Positions 1 to 5,926 of a stretch of 6,609 nt of DNA are shown one piece after another. Below the pieces are notes generated by a model, which saw only the letters and a program-made list of their open reading frames with translations, did not search any database and was not told the origin of the DNA. The translations under genes and the position numbers were made by a program. Origin of the DNA: Deltaproteobacteria bacterium (GTDB taxonomy: Bacteria > Desulfobacterota > Syntrophia > Syntrophales > UBA2210); contig JAFGSH010000287.1 in NCBI GenBank assembly GCA_016934695.1, positions 1 to 6,609 on the forward strand, written 5' to 3'. Within the stretch, counting starts at the first letter, position 1. Each line of letters begins with the position of its first letter.

Positions 1-1182
1 ACGCCGCGGCAGGTCGAGGTCGACCGGGAGATCCTCACGACGGATGTAAGGGAGATCCTGGACGATCCGAAAATATCCATCGTCGTGGAACTGGTGGGAG
101 GCTACACCCACGCAAAGACGATCGTCCTCGACGCTATCCACAGCGGGAAGCACGTAGTCACCGCGAACAAGGCCCTCATCGCCACTTACGGGAACGAGAT
201 ATTCGAGGCTGCCGACGACGAGAAGATCAACATCGGCTTCGAGGCGAGCGTCGGGGGCACGATCCCGATCATCAAGACCCTGAAGGAGAGCCTCGCAGGG
301 AACAATATCGACTCTATTTTCGGGATCATGAACGGAACCTGCAACTACATCCTGACGAGGATGACCAGCGAGAGGAGAGACTTCCAATCGGTCCTCATGG
401 AGGCCCAGGAGTTCGGATTCGCCGAGGCGGACCCGGCATACGACATCGAGGGGGTCGATACCGCTCACAAGCTCGCGATTTGCCTGTCGCTCTCCTACGG
501 CAAGCGGGTGGTCTTGGATGATATCTACCGGGAAGGGATCGCGAAGATGAGCCCGCTGGATATCGAGTTCGCCGGGGATCTGGGCTACACCGTCAAGCTC
601 CTCGCCATCGCGATCAGGAGGGGAGGGCTTATAGAGGCGCGGATACACCCGACCATGATCCCCTTCGACCACATCCTGGCCAGTGTCAATGGGAACTTCA
701 ACGCCTTTCACCTGATGGGCGATAACTCCGGCTCGGTCTTCCTCTACGGCCAGGGTGCCGGCATGATGCCGACGGCAAGCGCGGTCGTGGGAGACCTCGT
801 CGACATCGCGCGGGATATCATGGCGGGAACCTGGAGGAGAGTCCCCCTGCGTTCCTACAAGAAGGATCAGATCGAAGATATACACCTCCTCCCGATGGAT
901 GACGTCGTCACGAACTACTATTTCAGATTTTCGGCGGTCGATCGTCCCGGCGTCCTGTCCAAGATATCGGGAATACTTGGAAAACACGATATCAGCATAT
1001 CCTCTGTGATCCAGAAGGAGAAGAAGTTCGACAAGGACAAGGGGGTGCCCATCGTAGTCACGACTTACAAGGCCCGGGAGAAAAACGTTCAGACGGCCCT
1101 GGAAGAGATCGACAACACCCTCGAGGACGTCGTCTTCGGAAAGACAACATTGATCAGGATAGAGGATGAATCGCTGAGATGA
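1..1182 (+). CDS. hom: Homoserine dehydrogenase with C-terminal ACT domain (5' partial)
   Basis: Cytoplasmic NAD(P)H-dependent reduction of L-aspartate-4-semialdehyde to L-homoserine, the branch point to threonine and methionine. The frame is open from base 1, so the gene starts upstream. 393 codons are visible, and roughly 40-50 residues with the N-terminal GxGxxG dinucleotide-binding loop are missing. Numbering codons from base 1, I see the end of the Rossmann domain (VVELVGGYT), then TANKALIA with K57 matching the first conserved lysine. The full homoserine dehydrogenase signature follows: A-x3-G-F-A-x2-DP-x2-D-I-x-G-x-D-x3-K, ending at K157, the catalytic-site lysine. From about codon 305 an ACT domain (RPGVLSKISGILG, then ISISSVIQK) runs nearly to the end. 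In this family that domain usually senses threonine, so feedback inhibition is likely (inference). The stop TGA overlaps the next start as ATGA, suggesting translational coupling. Identification is secure. Confidence 0.97.
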   Translation, partial: TPRQVEVDREILTTDVREILDDPKISIVVELVGGYTHAKTIVLDAIHSGKHVVTANKALIATYGNEIFEAADDEKINIGFEASVGGTIPIIKTLKESLAGNNIDSIFGIMNGTCNYILTRMTSERRDFQSVLMEAQEFGFAEADPAYDIEGVDTAHKLAICLSLSYGKRVVLDDIYREGIAKMSPLDIEFAGDLGYTVKLLAIAIRRGGLIEARIHPTMIPFDHILASVNGNFNAFHLMGDNSGSVFLYGQGAGMMPTASAVVGDLVDIARDIMAGTWRRVPLRSYKKDQIEDIHLLPMDDVVTNYYFRFSAVDRPGVLSKISGILGKHDISISSVIQKEKKFDKDKGVPIVVTTYKAREKNVQTALEEIDNTLEDVVFGKTTLIRIEDESLR

Positions 1183-2405
1183 AGCATGTTATCCTGCTGG
1201 GCGACGGGATGGCGGACTGGCCGCTCCCCGAACTGCAGGGGAAGACACCCCTGCAGTTCGCCCATACACCCCATATGGATCGAATGGCGGCCGAAGGGAC
1301 GCTGGGGCTGATCGATACGATCCCCGCCGGTATGACGCCCGGGAGCGACGTGGCGAACCTTGCCGTCATGGGATACGACCCGGCGGTGTTCCATTCCGGG
1401 CGCGGCCCTCTGGAGGCGGCGAGTATGGGGATTAACCTGGCTCCCGGCGACGTGGCCTTCCGCTGTAATCTCGTGACACTGGGCTCGGCTGGCGAAACCG
1501 TCATGGAGGACTTTACCTCCGGCCATATCTCGTCCGAAGAGGCCCGGCGGATCGTGGAGGACCTCGATGCGAAACTGGGTTCAGCGCGGATCAAGTTTTA
1601 TCCCGGCGTCGGATACCGCCACCTGATGATCTACAAGGGCGGTCCCGCCTCGTTGGAAACGACCCCCCCGCACGACATCACCGGCCGGGCGATTGCCGAT
1701 TACCTGCCGAAAGGGGAAGGATCGGAAGAGATCAGGCGCCTCATGGAGCGTTCGCGCGCGATATTGAAAGATCATCCCGTCAACCGGGAGCGAGCGGTGC
1801 AGGGGAAAAAAGCCGCGACCTCCATCTGGCTGTGGGGAGAGGGGAGGGCGCCCGCGATGGAGCCGCTCACCGGCCGGTACGGGATCAAGGGCGGGATCAT
1901 CTCCGCCGTCGATCTCCTGAAGGGGATCGGCGTCTATGCAGGACTCGAGGTCCTTCCCGTCGAAGGGGCGACCGGGTATATCGATACCAACTACCGGGGA
2001 AAGGCGGAGAGAGCCCTTGGCTTCCTCGAGGGCGGTGATTTTGTCTTTCTCCATGTGGAGGCCCCCGACGAAATGGGGCACGAGGGGAATATAGAGGGCA
2101 AGATCAAGGCCATCGAGGACTTCGACCGGGAGGTTGTGGGCAGGATCCTGACGGGGATTGCCTCCCTTGGGGACTTCAGGGTGATGGTCCTGAGCGATCA
2201 CCCCACGCCGATAGCGCTGAAGACTCATTCGTCGGATTTCAGTCCCTTCGCGGTGCTGTCTTCTGTTGCGGGGGAGAATGCCGCAGCGGGCCTTTCCTGT
2301 GACGAGGCCAACGCCCGCAACTCGGGGATAGTGGTCTCTCCCGGTCATTTGCTGATGGATCACTTTATGAAAGATTGGAGGGGATTTCTTGAAAAGAAAA
2401 GGTGA
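1179..2405 (+). CDS. ApgM-like phosphomutase family protein, probable homoserine kinase (non-ThrB type)
   Basis: 408 aa, the usual length for archaeal-type cofactor-independent phosphoglycerate mutase (ApgM) and its bacterial relatives in the alkaline phosphatase superfamily. Metal and phosphate-site motifs are present in family order: GDGMAD (D9), TPGSDVANL with nucleophile candidate S56, HVEAPDEMGHEG (residues 292-303, D297 and H301), SDH (D340, H341) and KTH (H350). The fold is secure; the reaction is less so. Either it interconverts 2- and 3-phosphoglycerate in glycolysis, or it phosphorylates homoserine. The TIGRFAM family TIGR02535 was named 'proposed homoserine kinase' because such genes sit beside threonine genes lacking classical thrB; from memory, mutant fitness data in some anaerobes support this. 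The ATGA overlap with hom favours homoserine kinase here. The nearest Shine-Dalgarno-like run (AGAGGA, 1161-1166) is 12 bases away, so initiation probably depends on coupling. A strong inverted repeat lies in codons 17-28. Confidence 0.88.
   Translation: MKHVILLGDGMADWPLPELQGKTPLQFAHTPHMDRMAAEGTLGLIDTIPAGMTPGSDVANLAVMGYDPAVFHSGRGPLEAASMGINLAPGDVAFRCNLVTLGSAGETVMEDFTSGHISSEEARRIVEDLDAKLGSARIKFYPGVGYRHLMIYKGGPASLETTPPHDITGRAIADYLPKGEGSEEIRRLMERSRAILKDHPVNRERAVQGKKAATSIWLWGEGRAPAMEPLTGRYGIKGGIISAVDLLKGIGVYAGLEVLPVEGATGYIDTNYRGKAERALGFLEGGDFVFLHVEAPDEMGHEGNIEGKIKAIEDFDREVVGRILTGIASLGDFRVMVLSDHPTPIALKTHSSDFSPFAVLSSVAGENAAAGLSCDEANARNSGIVVSPGHLLMDHFMKDWRGFLEKKR
1229..1260 (+). repeat. Perfect 13-bp inverted repeat (stem-loop) inside the ApgM-like gene
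   Basis: CGAACTGCAGGGG (1229-1241) is followed by the 6-base loop AAGACA (1242-1247) and the exact reverse complement CCCCTGCAGTTCG (1248-1260). Bases 1228 and 1261 do not pair, so the stem is exactly 13 bp and would fold into a stable RNA hairpin. It starts 50 bases after the gene's ATG and encodes PELQGKTPLQF, part of a conserved N-terminal segment. No T-run follows, so it is not a standard intrinsic terminator. A role in mRNA stability, processing, or ribosome or polymerase pausing is speculation. Confidence 0.8.
2377..2383 (+). promoter_or_regulatory. Ribosome binding site that decides the TTG start of the thioesterase gene
   Basis: GGAGGGG lies 5 bases before the TTG at 2389, inside the end of the ApgM-like gene. 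No ATG occurs in frame before the conserved thioesterase N-terminal motif, and the next alternative start (GTG at 2413) has no comparable site. This supports TTG as the true start and a 17-base overlap with the upstream gene. Confidence 0.75.
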
Positions 2406-2796
2406 GTGCCGTGTGCGGGTGATCTATGCCGATACGGACGCCATGGGCGTGGTCTATCATGCCAACTACCTGAAATGGTTCGAGAGGGGTCGGGTGGAAC
2501 TGCTGCGCGAAATGGGCATCGTCTACGCTGATTTTGAGTCCGGCGGGTACAGCATCCCGGTAACGAAGATGGGATGCCACTACCTGTCCCCCGCGAGATA
2601 TGACGATGTGGTGGTAATCGAGACAGAGATAACCGCCCTCGGGCGGGCCAGCATACGGTTCGATTATGTGATACGCAACGAAGAGGAGAGGCGTATCCTG
2701 GCCAGGGGATTTACCCTCCATCCCTTTACGAACACCGAGGGTAAGATCATGCGGGTGCCGAAGTACATAGCGGAAAGGATAAACGGAGAACGATAA
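2389..2796 (+). CDS. YbgC/4HBT-type acyl-CoA thioesterase
   Basis: 135 aa single-domain hotdog-fold thioesterase of the 4-hydroxybenzoyl-CoA thioesterase/YbgC family, expected to hydrolyse an acyl-CoA to free acid plus CoA in the cytoplasm. The signature YADTDAMGVVYHANY spans residues 13-27. D17 is the aspartate equivalent to the catalytic Asp17 of Pseudomonas 4-hydroxybenzoyl-CoA thioesterase. The family motif continues as LKWFERGRVELL, and length is typical. The start is TTG with a strong site 5 bases upstream; it overlaps the preceding gene by 17 bases. Substrate cannot be read from sequence. E. coli YbgC acts on short-chain acyl-CoAs and associates with the Tol-Pal locus, but no tol gene is visible here. 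The iorAB genes two positions downstream make aryl-acetyl-CoA a candidate substrate (inference only). Confidence 0.92.
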   Translation: MKRKGECRVRVIYADTDAMGVVYHANYLKWFERGRVELLREMGIVYADFESGGYSIPVTKMGCHYLSPARYDDVVVIETEITALGRASIRFDYVIRNEEERRILARGFTLHPFTNTEGKIMRVPKYIAERINGER

Positions 2797-2808
2797 AGGA
2801 GGCCTTGA

Positions 2809-3519
2809 ATGGCGGACAAGCTGACAAAAAAAGAACTGGAACAGCCGGATGAGTTTCACACAATCGGGTGGCACATACTACAGTACATATCGGAGCACAA
2901 AAAGAATTTTTACCTTGCCGGGGCGATCGTGCTCCTCGCCATCATCCTGTCCGGGGTATGGTACCTCTACCGTCTGGATCATGAGAACAGGGCCCAGAGT
3001 CTCTATTCCTCGGCCTACAATTCCTATTCGGTGCCGGGCAATCCCAAGGAGGATATGCGGGGCGCGTATCTGAAGGCACTGGGAATATACGAGGAACTCG
3101 TCAAGGAGTACCCGGGCAGCCATACGGCCTCTCTTGCCCTCTACAATATGGGAAATCTCTACTTCAACGTCGACAATATGGAAAAGGCCATCGAATCCTA
3201 CAGGGCCTTCCTGAAACGGTCGGGGAAACACGATATCCTGATCTCCCTCGCCCATCACGGCCTGGGTTACTGCTATGAAGAGACCGAAGATTACGACAAT
3301 GCCTTGAAATCATTTGAAACTTCCAACAAAGGCGTACAGGGGACACGGCTCGAATATATCAATTATGCCAATATCGCGCGGATATACGAGAAGACGGGAA
3401 AGCAGAAGGAGGCGGTAGAGTTCTACCGCAGGGCCGCCGGGAAGACGAACGATCCGATCATAGAAATGGTGGTAAAGGCGAAGATAGCGTCCCTTGCCTC
3501 GCAGGGTGATGAGAAGTAA
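2809..3519 (+). CDS. Membrane-anchored tetratricopeptide repeat protein (YfgM-like layout)
   Basis: 236 aa. A hydrophilic N-terminal segment (residues 1-33, ending in basic EHKKN) precedes one transmembrane helix at about 34-54. A soluble region to the C-terminus holds about three TPR units near residues 108-141, 146-179 and 182-215, with the usual pattern (ALYNMGNLYF, AHHGLGYCYEE, YANIARIYEKTGKQKEA). A further helix pair at about 62-100 may be a degenerate repeat. Basic residues before the helix predict N-in, C-out, putting the TPRs in the periplasm. This matches the TPR_21/YfgM arrangement, whose E. coli member helps secretory proteins at SecYEG; equivalence is not established. AAAGGAGG (2795-2802) sits 6 bases before the ATG, overlapping the upstream stop codon, so this start is firm. 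It is probably an envelope scaffold protein with no assigned partner. Confidence 0.88.
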   Translation: MADKLTKKELEQPDEFHTIGWHILQYISEHKKNFYLAGAIVLLAIILSGVWYLYRLDHENRAQSLYSSAYNSYSVPGNPKEDMRGAYLKALGIYEELVKEYPGSHTASLALYNMGNLYFNVDNMEKAIESYRAFLKRSGKHDILISLAHHGLGYCYEETEDYDNALKSFETSNKGVQGTRLEYINYANIARIYEKTGKQKEAVEFYRRAAGKTNDPIIEMVVKAKIASLASQGDEK

Positions 3520-3521
3520 TA

Positions 3522-3545
3522 ATGCAGAAGAAGGGTTGCGTGTAA
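3522..3545 (+). other. Possible 7-codon mini-ORF (MQKKGCV) before iorA
   Basis: After the TPR gene's TAA (3517-3519) the sequence reads TAATAATG. The ATG at 3522 opens a 7-codon frame ending in TAA at 3543-3545, 4 bases before the iorA ATG. It has no strong Shine-Dalgarno of its own. It could be chance, or it could deliver terminating ribosomes to iorA, whose own site is poor. No known leader peptide is recognised. Confidence 0.2.
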
Positions 3546-3549
3546 CATA

Positions 3550-5346
3550 ATGAAAGTATTGATGTCGGGAAATGAGGCAATAGCCCGGGGGGCGTATGAA
3601 GACGGGATTACATTCGCCTCCGCCTACCCCGGAACGCCGAGCACCGAAATAATGGAGGCGTTCGCGAAGTATGACGGCGTCTACGCCGAGTGGTCGCCGA
3701 ATGAGAAGGTGGCCCTCGAGGTGGGGATTGGTGCCGCCCTGGGCGGGGCACGGGCCATGGTGGTGATGAAGCACGTGGGAGTCAACGTGGCCGCGGACCC
3801 TCTCTTCACCGCGAGTTACACCGGCACAGAGGGAGGTCTGGTCGTCATCAGCGCGGACGATCCCTCCATGCACAGCTCCCAGAACGAACAGGACAACCGG
3901 AACTACGCACGGGCAGCCAAGATCCCGATGCTGGAACCTGCTGACAGCGCCGAGGCGAAGGAATTCATCAAGATCGCCTTCAGGATGAGCAGTGAGTTCG
4001 ACACCCCCATCTTTCTGCGAACCACCACGCGGGTCTCGCACTCCAAGTCCGTCGTCGCCCTGGAAGGACCCAGGCGGGTCGACGAAAAGAGGGGTATCCG
4101 GCCGGACCCGGCAAAGTACGTGATGGTCCCCGCCAAGGCGCGGGAGCGAAGGATCGAGGTGGAAAAGAGGATGGAGCGGCTCCGAACATTCGCGGAGACC
4201 TTCCCGGAGAACCGGATGGAGATCAACAACACGAAGGTGGGGATCATAACGGCCGGGATGCCTTACAACTACGCGAAGGACGTCTTCCCCGACTATTCCT
4301 ACCTCAAGCTGGGGATGGTGTATCCCCTCCCTGCGGGCCTGATCAAAGAGTTTGCCTCGAAGGTGGAGAAGATATACGTGGTCGAGGAGCTCGACCCTTT
4401 CATCGAGGAGCAGGTGCGGGCAATGGGGATCGAGGTTGCCGGCAAGACCGTATTTCCCTACACGGGGGAGTTCAATCCCGGGATCGTGGAGGCCGGGATC
4501 AGGGGTGCAAAGACGGAAGGGGTTGACCTGCCGGTCCGACCGCTCCCACAGCGACCTCCGAATCTCTGTCCGGGCTGTCCCCACCGGGGACTTTTCTATG
4601 TCCTGGGGAAGCTGAAGGTGTTTGTGACGGGCGATATCGGGTGCTACACGCTCTCATTCATGAAACCCCTCGAGGGGCTGGATTCCTGCATCTGCATGGG
4701 AGCCAGCGTCGGGATGGCGCACGGCATGGACAAGGCCCTGGGAGAGAAGGGGAAGGTAGTCGGTGTGATCGGCGATTCCACTTTCGTACATTCGGGAATC
4801 ACCCCGCTCCTGAACATGGCCTACAACAAAAGCAATGCGGTTATCGTTATATGCGACAACCGGACAACTGCCATGACGGGGATGCAGGAACACCCCGCGA
4901 CCGGCGTTACCCTCCAGGGTGAGGCAACCAAGACCCTCGATCTCGTCGAGTTGGGGAAGGCGCTCGGTATCGACAGCGTACGGGTGATCGATCCCTTCAA
5001 CATCAAGGAGACGAGACGGGTGATCAAGGAGGAACTTGCCGCGGACGGCCCCTCCCTGGTGATATCGCGGGCGCCGTGTGCCCTGCTCGCCGTGAAGCAG
5101 AAGTCAGGCCGGAAACCACCCCTGCGGGTCGATCCCGATAAGTGCACCGGCTGCAAGCTGTGCCTCGGACTGGGATGCCCGCCGATCTCGTGGCGACGCT
5201 TTGAAGATATGGATATGAAAATCGAAAAGAAGACAAAGAGGCAGGAGGGCATCGCACTGATCGATTCCGCCCTCTGCGATGGATGCACCCTGTGCCGGCA
5301 GTTGTGCGCCGCGGGAGCCATCGAGGAGGTCACTGAAGATGACTAG
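3550..5346 (+). CDS. iorA: Indolepyruvate:ferredoxin oxidoreductase, alpha subunit
   Basis: 598 aa, typical length. With IorB it catalyses thiamine diphosphate-dependent, CoA-dependent oxidative decarboxylation of aryl-pyruvates (indolepyruvate, phenylpyruvate, hydroxyphenylpyruvate) to aryl-acetyl-CoA, reducing ferredoxin; it is oxygen-sensitive and cytoplasmic. The N-terminal pyrimidine-binding domain shows YPGTPSTEI (26-34), EWSPNEKVALE with E52 as candidate cofactor glutamate, and DDPSMHSSQNEQDNR. A CPGCPHRG motif (340-347) begins the diphosphate-binding domain. Its GD-x26-DN motif (G408, D409, D436, N437) holds the Mg-diphosphate site. The C-terminus carries two 4Fe-4S motifs: C532-x2-C535-x2-C538-x4-C543-P, and C576-x2-C579-x2-C582-x3-C586 followed by Ala instead of the common Pro. 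An in-frame stop at 3520 makes 3550 the first ATG. The nearest purine run (GAAGG, 3530-3534) is about 15 bases away, a weak site. The gene overlaps iorB by 8 bases. Confidence 0.97.
   Translation: MKVLMSGNEAIARGAYEDGITFASAYPGTPSTEIMEAFAKYDGVYAEWSPNEKVALEVGIGAALGGARAMVVMKHVGVNVAADPLFTASYTGTEGGLVVISADDPSMHSSQNEQDNRNYARAAKIPMLEPADSAEAKEFIKIAFRMSSEFDTPIFLRTTTRVSHSKSVVALEGPRRVDEKRGIRPDPAKYVMVPAKARERRIEVEKRMERLRTFAETFPENRMEINNTKVGIITAGMPYNYAKDVFPDYSYLKLGMVYPLPAGLIKEFASKVEKIYVVEELDPFIEEQVRAMGIEVAGKTVFPYTGEFNPGIVEAGIRGAKTEGVDLPVRPLPQRPPNLCPGCPHRGLFYVLGKLKVFVTGDIGCYTLSFMKPLEGLDSCICMGASVGMAHGMDKALGEKGKVVGVIGDSTFVHSGITPLLNMAYNKSNAVIVICDNRTTAMTGMQEHPATGVTLQGEATKTLDLVELGKALGIDSVRVIDPFNIKETRRVIKEELAADGPSLVISRAPCALLAVKQKSGRKPPLRVDPDKCTGCKLCLGLGCPPISWRRFEDMDMKIEKKTKRQEGIALIDSALCDGCTLCRQLCAAGAIEEVTEDD
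5323..5329 (+). promoter_or_regulatory. Ribosome binding site that decides the iorB start
   Basis: GAGGAGG lies 9 bases upstream of the ATG at 5339, inside the last codons of iorA. It supports ATG 5339 over the in-frame ATG at 5279, which would add 20 residues with no relation to the IorB fold. Confidence 0.75.
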
Positions 5347-5920
5347 CACATCCGTACAGAGCGTGTTGATGGTCGGCGTGGGCGGGCAGGGGATCATACG
5401 GGCAAGCGATATCCTCTCCGCGGTCCTGATGAAGGCCGGGTTCGACGTGAAGAAGAGCGAGGTACACGGGATGGCCCAGAGGGGCGGATGCGTGAGCAGC
5501 CACGTGCGGTTCGGTCCGAAGGTATATTCACCCCTCGCCAAAAAGGGGGAGGTCGGCGTCCTCGTCTCCTTCGAAAAACTGGAGACCCTGCGATACCTTG
5601 ACTACCTGAGGGGCGATGGGAAGGTGATCATCAACGATGAGGAGGTATACCCCCCGTCGGTAAACCTCGGCGAGGAACCGTATCCGGACGATGCCGTTGA
5701 TTTCATCAAACAATACTTTATGGATGTCAAGGTGGTGGACGCTACCGGGATCGCCCTTCGGTCGGGGGACCGGAGGATGGCCAACACGGTCATTCTCGGG
5801 GTGCTGTCAGCGCATCTAGATGCGGACTGCGGCGTGTGGGAGGCCGTCTTGGCGGAGAGCTTCTCTCCGAAGATACTGAAGAAAAACATAGAAGCCTTCA
5901 AACTGGGGAGGGGTGTGTAG
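5339..5920 (+). CDS. iorB: Indolepyruvate:ferredoxin oxidoreductase, beta subunit
   Basis: 193 aa, the usual size for IorB. The whole protein is the gamma-type domain of 2-oxoacid:ferredoxin oxidoreductases (Pfam POR family), which packs against IorA and contributes to CoA and substrate binding. The N-terminal glycine motif GVGGQGIIRASD (residues 13-24) and SEVHGMAQRGG (40-50) are family hallmarks. The frame is open further upstream to an ATG at 5279, but those residues only read iorA bases in another frame. The ATG at 5339 has GAGGAGG 9 bases before it and begins immediately before the conserved domain. Overlap with iorA is 8 bases, which fits stoichiometric, coupled synthesis of the two subunits. 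In related anaerobes iorAB is often followed by a phenylacetate-CoA ligase gene; here an exported TPR protein follows instead. No ferredoxin gene is visible. Confidence 0.96.
   Translation: MTSTSVQSVLMVGVGGQGIIRASDILSAVLMKAGFDVKKSEVHGMAQRGGCVSSHVRFGPKVYSPLAKKGEVGVLVSFEKLETLRYLDYLRGDGKVIINDEEVYPPSVNLGEEPYPDDAVDFIKQYFMDVKVVDATGIALRSGDRRMANTVILGVLSAHLDADCGVWEAVLAESFSPKILKKNIEAFKLGRGV
5811..5824 (+). repeat. Perfect 14-bp palindrome in iorB
   Basis: CGCATCTAGATGCG is its own reverse complement and contains a central CTAG. It encodes part of the AHLDAD segment of IorB. A palindrome of this length is roughly compatible with chance in a window this size, so no function is assigned. Confidence 0.5.
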
Positions 5921-5926
5921 AAAAGG

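Noticed and set aside
1089..2363. Several 145-260 codon minus-strand frames opposite hom and the ApgM-like gene
   Set aside because: All overlap well-supported genes, lack family motifs, and have shadow-type composition.
2633..2646. CCGCCC-TC-GGGCGG inverted repeat in the thioesterase gene
   Set aside because: The 2-base loop cannot close as written, only a 5-bp stem with a 4-base loop remains, and it lies in coding sequence with no T-run.
4380..4396. 7-bp inverted repeat GGTCGAG-GAG-CTCGACC in iorA
   Set aside because: Short stems of this size are expected by chance in a GC-rich window of this length, and it lies inside coding sequence.
3310..4584. A 424-codon open frame on the minus strand opposite the TPR gene and iorA
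   Set aside because: It lies antisense to the secure iorA, its product is a low-complexity mix rich in His, Arg, Gly, Leu and Pro with no recognisable domain, and it has no supporting context. GC-rich genes routinely leave such open antisense frames.
4577..4595. Terminator-like hairpin GTCCCC-ACC-GGGGAC followed by TTTT inside iorA
   Set aside because: The stem is only 6 bp, and the bases encode the conserved CPGCPHRGLF motif, so they are explained by coding. A terminator here would abort an intact gene.
4666..4677. 12-bp palindrome CCCCTCGAGGGG in iorA
   Set aside because: One to two 12-bp palindromes are expected by chance in 6.6 kb, and the bases encode an ordinary segment (KPLEGL).
5279..5338. 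Longer iorB starting at ATG 5279
   Set aside because: The extra 20 residues read the iorA iron-sulfur coding region in another frame and have no place in the IorB fold. ATG 5339 has a strong ribosome binding site.
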